Source: Paracoccus aerius (GTDB lineage: Bacteria > Pseudomonadota > Alphaproteobacteria > Rhodobacterales > Rhodobacteraceae). From it: a stretch of 64,000 nucleotides of DNA. Numbering within the stretch: the stretch's first letter is position 1; each line of letters starts with the position of its first letter. Shown here in pieces: positions 46,628 to 56,135 of this stretch. The DNA lies in assembly GCF_014656455.1 (NCBI RefSeq), contig NZ_BNCL01000010.1:62001-126000 (forward strand), read 5' to 3'. The translations under genes were made by a program, and so were the position numbers. Under the pieces are notes generated by a model. That model ran no database searches and had not been told where the DNA came from. It saw only the letters and a list, made by a program, of their open reading frames with translations.

Positions 46628-47557
46628 ATGACCAGATTGATTGCCACCACCGCCCTCTGCCTGTCCCTGGCAGCCCCCGCGCTTGCCGAAACCCGGATCG
46701 GCGTCACCATGACGTCCTTTGACAACCCCTTCCTGACGATCCTGCTGAACGGCATCCGGGCCGAGGCCGAACGGACCGAGGGCGTCACCCTGTCGGTGGA
46801 GGACGCGCAACTGGACGTGGCCAAACAACTGAACCAGGTGCAGAACTTCGTGGCCAACGGCGTCGATGCGATCATCGTGAATGCGGTCGACGGGGACTCG
46901 ACATCGGCCATCACCGCCGCCGCGACCGGCGCCGGCATCCCGCTGATCTACGTGAACCACCCGCCCGCCGAACTGGAAACCGGGATGCCCCAGGGCACCG
47001 GCTATGTCGGATCGCAGGAAACCGACGCGGGCCGGCTGGAAGCCGCCGCCGTCTGCGAGGCCCTGAAGGGGCGCGAGGATCCCAAGGCCGTGATCCTGAT
47101 GGGACCGCTGGAAAACCATGCTGCCCTGGTGCGCACGAAGATGGTCGAGGAAGCCTTTGCCAAGCCCGACTGCCAGGTGGAAATCGTCGAAAAGCAGGTC
47201 GCCAACTGGAACCGCGTCCAGGCGCAGGATCTGGTCACGTCCTGGATGACGGCGGGCCTGGAGTTCGACGCCATCGTCGCCAACAACGACGAGATGGCGA
47301 TCGGCGCGGCGCAGGCCCTGGCTGCCACCACCGGCAAGGGCGACATCGTCATCGCCGGCATCGACGCCACCGCAGACGGGCTGGCGGCGATGGAGGCGGG
47401 GCAGATGGACGTGACCGTCTATCAGAACGCCACGGGCCAGGGCGAGCAGGCCGTCAAGGCCGCCGTCGCCGCCGCAGCGGGCGAAAAGATCGAACCCGAA
47501 CACTGGATCCCGTTCGAGCCGGTGACCCCCCAGAACATGGCCGATTACCAGAAGTAA
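46628..47557 (+). CDS. Sugar ABC transporter substrate-binding protein 2 (inositol-type)
   Basis: A 309-residue paralogue of the protein at 42998, with a signal peptide ending APALA and the same frame: SVEDAQLDVAKQLNQVQNFV, GVDAIIVNAVDGDSTS, VANNDEMAIGAAQAL, IAGIDATADGLAAME. The two share most of these motifs but differ in the ligand-facing stretch (VNREPVN versus VNHPPAE), so they may bind different inositols. A strong terminator follows, ending the transporter unit. Confidence 0.9.
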   Translation: MTRLIATTALCLSLAAPALAETRIGVTMTSFDNPFLTILLNGIRAEAERTEGVTLSVEDAQLDVAKQLNQVQNFVANGVDAIIVNAVDGDSTSAITAAATGAGIPLIYVNHPPAELETGMPQGTGYVGSQETDAGRLEAAAVCEALKGREDPKAVILMGPLENHAALVRTKMVEEAFAKPDCQVEIVEKQVANWNRVQAQDLVTSWMTAGLEFDAIVANNDEMAIGAAQALAATTGKGDIVIAGIDATADGLAAMEAGQMDVTVYQNATGQGEQAVKAAVAAAAGEKIEPEHWIPFEPVTPQNMADYQK

Positions 47558-47565
47558 GCGGTGCC

Positions 47566-47610
47566 GCCGGGCAGGGGGCGCCTCCTCCCCGTGCCCTGCC
47601 CGGCTTTTTT
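47566..47610 (+). terminator. Rho-independent terminator between transporter and iol enzymes
   Basis: GCCGGGCAGGG and CCCTGCCCGGC form an 11-bp stem around a 17-base loop, followed directly by TTTTTT. This is a canonical terminator that separates the ABC transporter transcript from the iol catabolic genes. Confidence 0.92.
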
Positions 47611-47636
47611 CCAGACAATGCTACAGGACCGCAGTC

Positions 47637-48536
47637 ATGCGCATCGCCATCGACCCCTTCATGCACCGTCACCTGCCGCTCGAGGCGATCCCGGCCAAGG
47701 TCAAGGAGCTTGGCTATGACTGGATCGAACTATCCCCGCGCGGCGATTTCCTGGAATGGTTCAAGGCGCCGCGCGTCTTCCCCGACCGCGTCAAGTCCCT
47801 GAAACAGGCGCTGAAGGACGCGGATGTCGGCATCGCCAGCCTGCTGCCGATGTATCGCTGGGCCTCCAACGACGAAACCGAGCGTCAGGCCGCTGTCCGC
47901 CACTGGAAGCGCGCGATCGAGATCGCGGTGGAACTGGGCGTGGACACGATGAACAGCGAATTCGGCCGCGGCCCCCATCCCGACAAGGGGTCCTGCTATT
48001 GCTGCCATACCGGGTCGATGATCGAGGCCTGCGAGGACGCCTGGTGGCGCAGCATGGAGGAACTGGTCCCGATCCTGGAACGTGAAGGGATCCAGTTGAA
48101 CGTGGAACCCCATCCGGAAGACTGGTGCGAAACCATCCAGCCTGCCCTGGACATCATCCGCACCGTGAACTCGAAGAACGTGCGCTTCCTGTATTGCGCG
48201 CCCCATACCTTTTATTTCGGAGACGACACCGCGGCGATGCTGCGCGAGGCCGCCGACGTGCTGGCCCATGTCCATGTGGGCGACACCTTCAACCACAAGG
48301 CCAGTTCCGGCCTGCGCTATATCCTGAACCCGCCGGGCACGCAGGCGCGTGTCCACCAGCACCTCAACATCGGCCAGGGCGAGGTGCCATGGGACGACTT
48401 CTTCGGCACGCTGGCCGCCATCGGCTTTGACGGCATCATGACCGCCTGCGTCTTTGCCTGGGAAGACAAGGCCGACCAGTCGGGCCGCTTCATGCGCACC
48501 GAAATGCAGAAATACATCGACCAGTATTGGAAGTGA
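47637..48536 (+). CDS. iolH: IolH-type sugar phosphate isomerase/epimerase
   Basis: A 299-residue TIM-barrel protein of the AP endonuclease 2 fold. It starts [20 protein letters not shown] and contains [30 protein letters not shown] and [12 protein letters not shown]. Sequence style and location before iolG match IolH of myo-inositol operons, whose exact reaction is not firmly established. It is the first gene after the terminator; only a 9-base gap separates it from iolG. Confidence 0.82.
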   Translation: MRIAIDPFMHRHLPLEAIPAKVKELGYDWIELSPRGDFLEWFKAPRVFPDRVKSLKQALKDADVGIASLLPMYRWASNDETERQAAVRHWKRAIEIAVELGVDTMNSEFGRGPHPDKGSCYCCHTGSMIEACEDAWWRSMEELVPILEREGIQLNVEPHPEDWCETIQPALDIIRTVNSKNVRFLYCAPHTFYFGDDTAAMLREAADVLAHVHVGDTFNHKASSGLRYILNPPGTQARVHQHLNIGQGEVPWDDFFGTLAAIGFDGIMTACVFAWEDKADQSGRFMRTEMQKYIDQYWK

Positions 48537-48544
48537 GACAGGAC

Positions 48545-49561
48545 ATGACCGTCAGAATTGGTGTCATCGGCACCGGAGCCATCGGCCGCGACCACGCCCG
48601 CCGCATCAACCAGGTGCTGTCGGGCGGCAGCATCACCGCCCTGTCCGACGTGAACCGCGCATCGGCCGAGGCCGTCCGCGCCGACATCGCGCCCGACGCC
48701 ACCGTCTTCGACAATGGCCAGGACCTGATCGCCAGCCCCGATGTGGACGCGATCCTCGTCTGTTCCTGGGGCGCGACGCACGAGGAATATGTCCTGGCCG
48801 CCATCGCCGCGGGCAAGCCCTGCTTCTGCGAAAAGCCGCTGGCGACGACCGCCGAGGGCGCCAAGCGCATCGTCGATGCCGAGGTGGCGCATGGGACGCG
48901 CCTGGTCCAGGTGGGCTTCATGCGTCGCTATGACGAAGGATATGTCGCCCTGAAGAAGGTCGTGGACGGTCAGATCGGTGCGCCGATCATGGTCCATGCC
49001 GCGCACCGCAACCCGACCGTGCCGGAAGCCTATACCACCCCCATGGCGATCCACGACACGCTGATCCACGAGATCGACGTGTTCCGCTGGCTTCTGGACG
49101 ACGACTATGTGTCCGCCCGCGTGACCTTTCCCCGGTCCTGCGCCCGCACCCATGCCAAGCTGCGCGACCCGCAGATCGTGACGCTGGTGACGGCCAAGGG
49201 CACGGTCATCGACACGGAGATCTTCGTGAACTGCCATTACGGCTACGACATCCAGTGCGAGGTCGTGGGCGAGGACGGCGTGGCCCGGCTGCCCGAACCC
49301 ATGTCCATCCAGACGCGCCTGAACGCGACCTTGCAGAACCCGATCCTGACCGACTGGAAGGACCGCTTCGTGGCGTCCTACGACGTGGAATTGCAGGACT
49401 TCCTGAAGGCCGCGGCGCAAGGCACGGCATCGGGCCCGACCTCATGGGACGGCTACATGGCCGCCGTCACCTCGGACGCCTGCGTGGCCGCGCAAGAGGC
49501 CGAGGGCGATGCCATAGCCATCACCTATCCCGACCGTCCCGCCCTTTACGCCCAAGGCTGA
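48545..49561 (+). CDS. iolG: Inositol 2-dehydrogenase
   Basis: IolG oxidises myo-inositol to 2-keto-myo-inositol with NAD+, the first catabolic step. The 338-residue Gfo/Idh/MocA enzyme has [17 protein letters not shown], the catalytic Lys in [11 protein letters not shown], and the catalytic Asp/His region [17 protein letters not shown] typical of inositol dehydrogenases. The start at 48545 lies in the iolH-iolG gap with ACAGGAC upstream. The next gene follows after 3 bases. Confidence 0.93.
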   Translation: MTVRIGVIGTGAIGRDHARRINQVLSGGSITALSDVNRASAEAVRADIAPDATVFDNGQDLIASPDVDAILVCSWGATHEEYVLAAIAAGKPCFCEKPLATTAEGAKRIVDAEVAHGTRLVQVGFMRRYDEGYVALKKVVDGQIGAPIMVHAAHRNPTVPEAYTTPMAIHDTLIHEIDVFRWLLDDDYVSARVTFPRSCARTHAKLRDPQIVTLVTAKGTVIDTEIFVNCHYGYDIQCEVVGEDGVARLPEPMSIQTRLNATLQNPILTDWKDRFVASYDVELQDFLKAAAQGTASGPTSWDGYMAAVTSDACVAAQEAEGDAIAITYPDRPALYAQG

Positions 49562-49564
49562 CCC

Positions 49565-50350
49565 ATGCGCTTTGCCCTGAACCACATCGCGGCGCCGAAC
49601 CTGTCGCTGCCGGACTTCTTCGCTGCTGCCCGCGACCTTGGCGTGACCGAGGTCGAGATCCGCAACGACCTGCCCGATGTCCTGTCCCAATGGCGCCCCG
49701 AGCAGGTGAAGGCCGAGGCCGAAAAGGCCGGCGTCACCATCGTCTCGATCAACGCGCTTTACCCCTTCAACACCTGGGCGGGCAACCTGCCCGCGCGGGC
49801 CGAGGACATGGCCGACTATGCCGCCGCCTGCGGCGCCAAGGCCTTGGTCATGTGCCCGCTGAACGATGGCACGCCGGTCGCCTTTGACAGCCTGGTGGGT
49901 GCGCTGACGGCGATGAAGACGATCCTGGACACGCGCGGACTGACCGGGCTGGTGGAACCGCTGGGCTTCCCGATCTCGTCCCTGCGCACCAAGGCCGAGG
50001 CGATCCGGGCCATCCAGGCCGCCGGGGGCGAGGGCACCTTCCGTCTTCTGCACGACACCTTCCACCACCACCTGGCGGGTGAGACCGAGTTCTTCCCGGA
50101 CTGGACCGGCCTTGTCCATATCTCGGGCGTGATCGATCCCGACGTGGCGGTGGCCGACATGCTGGACGCGCACCGGGTGCTGGTCGATGGTCAGGACCGG
50201 CTGGAAAACCTGCATCAGATCCGGGCGCTGCTGGACGCGGGCTATGACGGGCCCTTCAGCTTCGAACCCTTCGCCCCCGAAGTGCATGGGGCCGCCGATC
50301 CCAAGGGCGCGGTGAAGACCAGCATGGCCTTCGTTTCCGCGCAGCTTTGA
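49565..50350 (+). CDS. iolI: Inosose isomerase (IolI-type TIM barrel)
   Basis: A 261-residue AP endonuclease 2-fold protein. MRFALNHIAAPNLSLPDFFA, VEIRNDLPDVL, GLVEPLGFPISSLRTKAEA, LLHDTFHHH and FSFEPFAPEV carry the metal ligands typical of 2-keto-myo-inositol isomerase. It interconverts inosose forms that feed the pathway. It is tightly placed between iolG (3 bases) and iolC (22 bases). Confidence 0.85.
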   Translation: MRFALNHIAAPNLSLPDFFAAARDLGVTEVEIRNDLPDVLSQWRPEQVKAEAEKAGVTIVSINALYPFNTWAGNLPARAEDMADYAAACGAKALVMCPLNDGTPVAFDSLVGALTAMKTILDTRGLTGLVEPLGFPISSLRTKAEAIRAIQAAGGEGTFRLLHDTFHHHLAGETEFFPDWTGLVHISGVIDPDVAVADMLDAHRVLVDGQDRLENLHQIRALLDAGYDGPFSFEPFAPEVHGAADPKGAVKTSMAFVSAQL

Positions 50351-50372
50351 CGTCAAGACAAGGACCGATCCC

Positions 50373-52292
50373 ATGACCAAATCCCTTGACCTGATCACCA
50401 TCGGCCGCGCGGGCGTCGATCTGTATGGCGCGCAGGTTGGCGGGCGGCTCGAGGACATGGGGTCGTTCCGCAAGTATATCGGCGGCAGCCCCACCAACAT
50501 CGCCTGCGGCACGGCGCGGCTGGGGCTGCGGTCCGGTCTCATCACGCGCGTGGGCGACGAACATATGGGCCGCTTCATCCGCGAGCAGCTGGTGCGCGAA
50601 GGGGTGGACGTGCGTGGCGTCAAGACCGATCCCGACCGGCTGACCGCCCTGGTGATCCTGGGGATCCGCGACCAGGACCAGTTTCCGCTGATCTTCTATC
50701 GCAGCGACTGCGCCGACATGGCGCTGTGCGAGGACGACATCGACGAGGCCCTGATCACGGACGCCCGCGCGGTGCTGGCGACGGGCACGCATCTGTCCCA
50801 TCCGCGCACCGAAGCCGCCGTCGTCAAGGCGCTGCGGCTGGCCCGCAAGCATGGCGCCCGGACGGCGCTCGACATCGACTATCGCCCGAACCTCTGGGGA
50901 TTGGCGGGCCACGACGCGGGCGAAAGCCGCTTCGTGGAAAGCGCGGCGGTGACGGCCCGGCTTCAAGCCACGCTGCCCCTGTTCGACCTGATCGTGGGCA
51001 CCGAGGAAGAGTTTCATATCGCCGGCGGCACCACCGACACGGTGGCGGCGCTGCGGGCGGTGCGCGGCGTCACCGACGCCACGCTGGTCTGCAAGCGCGG
51101 GGCTGCGGGCGCGGTGGCCTTTACCGGCGCCATCCCCGACAGCCTGGATCAGGGCGAAGCCGGTCCGGGCTTCCCGATTGAGGTCTTCAACGTGCTGGGC
51201 GCGGGCGACGGCTTCTTTTCCGGCCTGATGAAGGGCTGGCTGGATGGCGAGCCTTGGCCCAAAGCCCTCGAATACGCCAATGCCTGCGGCGCGCTTGCCG
51301 TCAGCCGACACGGCTGCACGCCCGCCTATCCCTCGCTCGAGGAGTTGGAGTTCTTTCTGCGGCGCGGCGTGATCCGGCCCGATCTGAGGAACGATGCCGA
51401 ACTGGAACAGGTTCATTGGGCCACCAACCGCCAGCGCCGCACGGGCGGGGACTGGTCCACGATGCGGGTCTTTGCCTTCGACCACCGGATGCAGTTGGAA
51501 CAGATGCCAGGCTACACGCCGCAGAAGGGCGGTGCCTTCAAGGAACTGTGCCTGCAGGCCGCGTTGCAGGTTCAGGGCGGCAAGCCCGGATATGGAATCC
51601 TCTGCGACAACCGCATCGGGCGCAATGCGCTGCACGCGGCCTCGGGCACCGGCCTCTGGATCGGGCGGCCCGCCGAATGGCCAGGATCGCGGCCTTTGGA
51701 ACTGGAACCGGAACTGGGCGCCGACTGCGGCGGACTGGAGGCTTGGGCGCGCGAGAACGTGGTCAAGGTGCTGTGCTTCTGCCACCCCGACGACGACGAA
51801 GCCACGCGGGCCGGGCAGGAGGAAACCGTCAGGCGCCTGTTCCAGGCCGCCCGCCGCAACGACCTTGAATTCCTGCTGGAGATCATTCCGTCCAAGGTCG
51901 GCCCTGTGGACAATGAGACGACGGCAACCCTGATCCGGCAGTTCTATGCGGCGGGCGTCTATCCCGACTGGTGGAAGCTGGAGCCGATGACGTCGGCCGT
52001 GGCCTGGCGCAAGGCCATCGCCGCGATCGAGGAGAACGACCCCCATACCCGCGGCATCGTGGTGCTGGGCCTGGACGCGCCCGAGGCTGGACTGGCCGAC
52101 AGCTTTGCCGTCGCGGCCGCCTTTCCGCTGGTCAAGGGTTTCGCGGTCGGGCGCACCATCTTCGGCGCGGTGGCGCGGGCCTGGCTGGACGGCGACCTGA
52201 CCGACGGCGAGGCGGTCGAGGAAATGGCGCGGCGATACGGTCGGCTTTGCGGCATCTGGGACAAGGCGCGGGCAGGCGCGAACGGGAAATGA
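50373..52292 (+). CDS. iolC: Fused 5-dehydro-2-deoxygluconokinase and DUF2090 aldolase
   Basis: A 639-residue bifunctional protein. Residues 1-330 are the PfkB kinase IolC (YIGGSPTNIACG, and NVLGAGDGFFSG with catalytic Asp279), which phosphorylates 5-dehydro-2-deoxygluconate. Residues about 345-639 are a DUF2090 domain (FAFDHRMQLEQMPG, LLEIIPSKVGPVDNETTATL, WKLEPMTS), predicted to cleave the phosphorylated product in place of a separate IolJ aldolase. The fusion is known in proteobacterial iol operons. iolD begins at once downstream. Confidence 0.93.
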   Translation: MTKSLDLITIGRAGVDLYGAQVGGRLEDMGSFRKYIGGSPTNIACGTARLGLRSGLITRVGDEHMGRFIREQLVREGVDVRGVKTDPDRLTALVILGIRDQDQFPLIFYRSDCADMALCEDDIDEALITDARAVLATGTHLSHPRTEAAVVKALRLARKHGARTALDIDYRPNLWGLAGHDAGESRFVESAAVTARLQATLPLFDLIVGTEEEFHIAGGTTDTVAALRAVRGVTDATLVCKRGAAGAVAFTGAIPDSLDQGEAGPGFPIEVFNVLGAGDGFFSGLMKGWLDGEPWPKALEYANACGALAVSRHGCTPAYPSLEELEFFLRRGVIRPDLRNDAELEQVHWATNRQRRTGGDWSTMRVFAFDHRMQLEQMPGYTPQKGGAFKELCLQAALQVQGGKPGYGILCDNRIGRNALHAASGTGLWIGRPAEWPGSRPLELEPELGADCGGLEAWARENVVKVLCFCHPDDDEATRAGQEETVRRLFQAARRNDLEFLLEIIPSKVGPVDNETTATLIRQFYAAGVYPDWWKLEPMTSAVAWRKAIAAIEENDPHTRGIVVLGLDAPEAGLADSFAVAAAFPLVKGFAVGRTIFGAVARAWLDGDLTDGEAVEEMARRYGRLCGIWDKARAGANGK

Positions 52293-52300
52293 GGGACCAC

Positions 52301-54127
52301 ATGAACACGATCCGGTTGACGGCGTCGCAGGCGATGATGCGATGGCTGTCCGTGCAGATGACGGAAGACGGCGAACGCTTCATCGAGGGCTGCTGGGCGA
52401 TCTTCGGCCATGGCAACGTCGCGGGCATCGGCGAGGCGCTGCAGGGCATCGGCGATGCCTTCCCGACCTGGCGCGGCCAGAACGAACAGACCATGGCCCA
52501 CGCGGCCATTGCCTATGCCAAGGCCAAGAAGCGCCGCCGCGCCCATGCGGTGACCAGTTCCATCGGGCCGGGGGCCACCAACATGGTCACGGCCGCCGCG
52601 CTTGCCCATGTGAACCGCCTGCCGGTCCTGCTGATCGCGGGCGATGTCTTCGCCAGCCGCCGCCCCGACCCGGTGCTGCAGCAGGTCGAGGATTTCGATG
52701 ACGGCACCGTATCGGCCAATGATTGCTTCCGTCCGGTGGTCCGCTATTTCGACCGCCTCCAGCGGCCCGAGCAGTTGCTGACCGCCCTGCCCCGCGCGCT
52801 GCGGGTGATGACCGACCCGGCCAACTGCGGCCCGGTTTGCCTGGCCTTCTGCCAGGACACCCAGGCGGAAGGCTATGACTGGCCCGAGGCCTTCTTCGAA
52901 CCCCGCGTCTGGCGCATCCGCCGCCCGGAACCCGACAGGCAGGAACTGTCCGAGGTGGCGGGCCTGATCCGCGCCGCGAAACGCCCCGCCATCGTCGCGG
53001 GCGGGGGCGTGATCTATTCCGGGGCCGAAGCGGCGCTGTCGGATTTTGCCGCCCGCCACGGCATCCCTGTGGCGGAAACGCAGGCGGGCAAGTCGGCACT
53101 GGCGCAGGCGGATCCGATGAACTTCGGCGCGGCGGGCGTGGACGGATCGGCCGCGGCCAATGCGGTGCTGCGGGACGCGGATTTGGTGGTCGGGGTTGGC
53201 ACCCGCTTGCAAGACTTCACCACCGGGTCGCGGACGATGTTCGCGCCGGATGCGAAGCTGGTGTCGATCAACGTCCACGGCTACGACGCCGCCAAGCATG
53301 GCGCGGTGCCGCTGGTGGCCGACGCACACGTGGCTTTGGAAAGGCTGACGGCGGCCCTGGGCGATCATCGCGCGGCGTTCGACGGCAGCGCGCGCGCCGA
53401 CTGGCTGGCCGCCGTCGATGCCCATTGCGCAGCCCCCGTCCCCGGCAATGACCTGCCCAACGACGCGCAGGTGATCGGCGCGGTCCAGCGCGGCGCGCCC
53501 GATGCCATCGCCATGTGCGCGGCAGGTACCATGCCCGGCGCACTGAAGCTGTTGTGGCAGCCCGCGCAGGGCGGATACCACATGGAATACGGCTATTCCT
53601 GCATGGGCTACGAGATCGCGGGCGCGATGGGCATCAAGCTGGCCTGCCCGGACCGCGAGGTGATCTGCTTCGTGGGCGACGGCAGCTACATGATGGCGAA
53701 TTCTGAACTGGCGACGGCCGTGATGCGGCGCGTGCCCTTTACGGTCGTCTTGACCGACAACCGGGGCTATGGCTGCATCAACCGCCTCCAGCAGGTCTGC
53801 GGCGGGGTGCCGTTCAACAACCTTTACGAAGATTGCAACGTCGCCGACCAGCCGCGCATCGACTATGTCGCGCACGCGGCCAGCATGGGGGCCCATGCCG
53901 TCAAGGCCAACGGCATTGCCGACCTCGAGGCGCAGATCGCCGCTGCACGCGGCAGGCCCATCCCCACGGTGATCGTCATCGACACCACCGCCAAGGACGG
54001 TCCCGGCTTCGGCGATGCGGGCCATTGGTGGGACGTGGCCGTCCCCGAGGTGGGCGCAACAAAGACGCTGCGCGATGCCTATCAGACCTATCTGGACAAC
54101 GCCGCCCGCGCGCGGCTGGTGAACTGA
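52301..54127 (+). CDS. iolD: 3D-(3,5/4)-trihydroxycyclohexane-1,2-dione hydrolase
   Basis: IolD opens the inositol-derived ring to 5-deoxy-glucuronate. The 608-residue ThDP enzyme has the N-terminal [15 protein letters not shown], the middle FAD-like domain [14 protein letters not shown], and the ThDP motif in [13 protein letters not shown] to [12 protein letters not shown]. The ATG at 52301, after GAGGGACCAC, is preferred; an in-frame ATG at 52289 overlapping the iolC stop is the alternative. Confidence 0.95.
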   Translation: MNTIRLTASQAMMRWLSVQMTEDGERFIEGCWAIFGHGNVAGIGEALQGIGDAFPTWRGQNEQTMAHAAIAYAKAKKRRRAHAVTSSIGPGATNMVTAAALAHVNRLPVLLIAGDVFASRRPDPVLQQVEDFDDGTVSANDCFRPVVRYFDRLQRPEQLLTALPRALRVMTDPANCGPVCLAFCQDTQAEGYDWPEAFFEPRVWRIRRPEPDRQELSEVAGLIRAAKRPAIVAGGGVIYSGAEAALSDFAARHGIPVAETQAGKSALAQADPMNFGAAGVDGSAAANAVLRDADLVVGVGTRLQDFTTGSRTMFAPDAKLVSINVHGYDAAKHGAVPLVADAHVALERLTAALGDHRAAFDGSARADWLAAVDAHCAAPVPGNDLPNDAQVIGAVQRGAPDAIAMCAAGTMPGALKLLWQPAQGGYHMEYGYSCMGYEIAGAMGIKLACPDREVICFVGDGSYMMANSELATAVMRRVPFTVVLTDNRGYGCINRLQQVCGGVPFNNLYEDCNVADQPRIDYVAHAASMGAHAVKANGIADLEAQIAAARGRPIPTVIVIDTTAKDGPGFGDAGHWWDVAVPEVGATKTLRDAYQTYLDNAARARLVN

Positions 54128-54137
54128 GGAAAGAACC

Positions 54138-55049
54138 ATGATCCGCTATGGCACCAACCCCATCGCCTGGGCCAATGACGACGACCAGACCATCGGCGCC
54201 CATATCCCGACCGAGCAGATCCTGAACGAGGCAGGCCGCATCATCGGCTTTGACGGGATCGAGAACGGCCATCGCTGGCCCGACGATCCGCAGGCGCTGA
54301 AGGATCTGCTGGGGCAATACGGGCTGGCCTTCATCTCGGGCTGGTATTCCACGGAACTGCTGACCCGCAGTGTCGCGGACGAGATCGCGGCCGTCCAGCC
54401 GCACCTGGCCAAGCTGAAGGCCAATGGCTGCACCGTCTGCATCGTCTGCGAATGCTCGAACACCGTGCATGGCAATTCCGATGTGCCGGTGAACGACCGC
54501 CCGCGCCTGACCGCCGGGGAGATGGCAACCTTTGGGGCCAAGGTCGAGGAATTCGCGGCCTATCTGGCATCCCAGGGGATCACCTTGGCCTATCACCACC
54601 ACATGGGCACCGTCGTGGAGTCGCCCGAGGAGATCGACGCCTTCATGGCCGCAACCGGGCCTGCCACGCATCTGCTGTTCGACGCGGGCCACTGCACCTT
54701 CGGCGGCGGCGACCCCGAGGCCGTGCTGCGCAGGCATGCCGCGCGCGTGGCCCATTTCCACGCCAAGAACATCCGCCGGGACGTGACCCAGCGGGTGCGG
54801 ACGGAAAACCTGTCCTTCATCGAGGGCGTCCTGGCAGGGGCCTTCACCGTGCCCGGCGATCCCGAAGGCGCGATCGACTTCGTGCCGCTGCTGCGCATCC
54901 TGGCGGATGCGGGCTATGACGGCTGGCTGGTGATCGAGGCCGAGCAGGACCCCGAAAAGCGCAACCCGCTGGAATACCAGTCGCTGGGGCTGAAGTCGCT
55001 GAAGGTTGCGGCGGCCAAGGCCGGGCTGGATCGCGCGGCGGCGGCCTGA
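54138..55049 (+). CDS. iolE: Inosose dehydratase (myo-inosose-2)
   Basis: IolE dehydrates 2-keto-myo-inositol to the trione substrate of IolD. The 303-residue TIM barrel starts [20 protein letters not shown], as is usual, and has [37 protein letters not shown] and [10 protein letters not shown] with metal ligands. AGGAAAG precedes the ATG. A repeat-type intergenic element separates it from iolB. Confidence 0.95.
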   Translation: MIRYGTNPIAWANDDDQTIGAHIPTEQILNEAGRIIGFDGIENGHRWPDDPQALKDLLGQYGLAFISGWYSTELLTRSVADEIAAVQPHLAKLKANGCTVCIVCECSNTVHGNSDVPVNDRPRLTAGEMATFGAKVEEFAAYLASQGITLAYHHHMGTVVESPEEIDAFMAATGPATHLLFDAGHCTFGGGDPEAVLRRHAARVAHFHAKNIRRDVTQRVRTENLSFIEGVLAGAFTVPGDPEGAIDFVPLLRILADAGYDGWLVIEAEQDPEKRNPLEYQSLGLKSLKVAAAKAGLDRAAAA

Positions 55050-55059
55050 CCTGCGTGCT

Positions 55060-55117
55060 GCGACAGCCGGGGGCCAGCCCCCGGACCCCCGGGATATTTG
55101 AGCCAATGTGAAAGAGG
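55060..55117 (+). repeat. Hairpin plus GGGATATTT element (copy 3)
   Basis: A GC-rich hairpin around GGGGGCCAGCCCCC (55069-55082) is followed by CCCCCGGGATATTTGAGCC and AATGTGAAAGAG (55086-55117), matching the element at 8012-8138. Its tail AAAGAGG serves as the ribosome-binding site of iolB. Here it lies inside an operon, so it may modulate iolB rather than end the transcript. Confidence 0.6.
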
Positions 55118-55122
55118 CTGCC

Positions 55123-55932
55123 ATGCCTGACCTTCTTTGCAGACCCTTCGGCACCCATGGAAAGGTGCACCAGATCACGCCCCAGGCGGCGGGCTGGCGG
55201 TATGTGGGCTTTTCCCTTTATCGGTTGCGCGCGGGGGAAACGGCAGCCGAGGCGACCGGAGACCAGGAAGCGATCCTTGTGATGGTCGAAGGGCGCGCGC
55301 GCATCGAGGCCGCAGGACAGGACTGGGGCGAGTTGGGCGACCGGATGGATGTCTTCGAGAAGACGCCGCCGCATTGCCTTTATGTCCCGAATGGCCAGGA
55401 CTGGCGGGCCGAGGCCACCACCGACTGCACCATCGCCGTCTGCACCGCGCCGGGACGGGGCGGGCATCCCGCGCGCCGCATCGGGCCAGACGGCATCACC
55501 CTGACCCAGCGCGGCAAGGGGTCGAACACCCGCTGGATCAACAACATCGCGATGGAGGCCGAGGACTGGTGCGACAGCCTTCTGGTGACCGAGGTCTTCA
55601 CGCCGGCCGGAAACTGGTCATCCTATCCCAGCCATCGCCATGACGAGGATGATTTCCCCCGCATCACCTATCTTGAGGAAACCTATTACCACCGCCTGAA
55701 CCCGCGCGAGGGCTGGGGCATCCAGCGCGTCTATACCGACGACGGGTCGCTGGACGAGGTGATGGCCGTGCGCGACGGCGACGTGGTGCTGGTCCCTCGC
55801 GGCCACCACCCCTGCGGTGCCCCCCACGGGTTCGAGATGTATTACCTCAATGTCATGGCCGGGCCGCGCCGGGCCTGGCGATTTGTCGCAGCGCCCGAGG
55901 TGGAAGGCGTGATCGCGCGCGACAAGGGCTGA
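55123..55932 (+). CDS. iolB: 5-deoxy-glucuronate isomerase
   Basis: IolB isomerises 5-deoxy-glucuronate to 5-dehydro-2-deoxygluconate, the IolC substrate. The 269-residue bicupin contains VTEVFTPAGNWSSYPSHRHD and LEETYYHRLNPREGWGIQRV with the metal ligands. The ATG at 55123, 5 bases after AAAGAGGCT, is chosen over a GTG at 55108. It is the last gene of the iol cluster here; iolA (methylmalonate-semialdehyde dehydrogenase) is not present. Confidence 0.95.
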   Translation: MPDLLCRPFGTHGKVHQITPQAAGWRYVGFSLYRLRAGETAAEATGDQEAILVMVEGRARIEAAGQDWGELGDRMDVFEKTPPHCLYVPNGQDWRAEATTDCTIAVCTAPGRGGHPARRIGPDGITLTQRGKGSNTRWINNIAMEAEDWCDSLLVTEVFTPAGNWSSYPSHRHDEDDFPRITYLEETYYHRLNPREGWGIQRVYTDDGSLDEVMAVRDGDVVLVPRGHHPCGAPHGFEMYYLNVMAGPRRAWRFVAAPEVEGVIARDKG

Positions 55933-55961
55933 GAGCCCCCGCAGGGGATTGCGGCGCGCTC

Positions 55962-55996
55962 GGGCTGGGGCTGGGGCTGGGGCTGGGGCTGGGGCT
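55962..55996 (+). repeat. (GGGGCT)n hexanucleotide repeat, potential G-quadruplex
   Basis: About six tandem copies of GGGGCT lie between iolB and the Mn-catalase promoter region. Runs of four G separated by CT meet the usual G-quadruplex pattern on the plus strand. The tract is prone to copy-number change and lies 29 bases before the putative -35 element. Confidence 0.85.
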
Positions 55997-56024
55997 GATA
56001 AAGTTTGGTCGAACAACTTTCCGG

Positions 56025-56049
56025 GGAACAACCCGGCGGTGGGACAGTT
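56025..56049 (+). promoter_or_regulatory. EcfG-like general stress promoter of the Mn-catalase gene
   Basis: GGAAC (56025-56029), 16 bases, then AGTT (56046-56049) resembles the alphaproteobacterial EcfG consensus GGAAC-N16/17-CGTT. It lies about 90 bases before the catalase ATG. Catalase-type genes are classic members of that regulon. An imperfect inverted repeat AAAGTT...AACTTT (56000-56020) lies just upstream. Confidence 0.5.
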
Positions 56050-56135
56050 TGTGGACCGGGTGCCTGCTTGATGCCGGCGCGTGCCTTGCAGCCCGCTTGA
56101 CGGGCGTTCCAGTCCACGACCACCCGAGGTTTCCA

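Noticed and set aside
51959..54139. A 726-codon open frame on the minus strand opposite iolD
   Set aside because: Shadow of iolD and the end of iolC; no recognisable domain.
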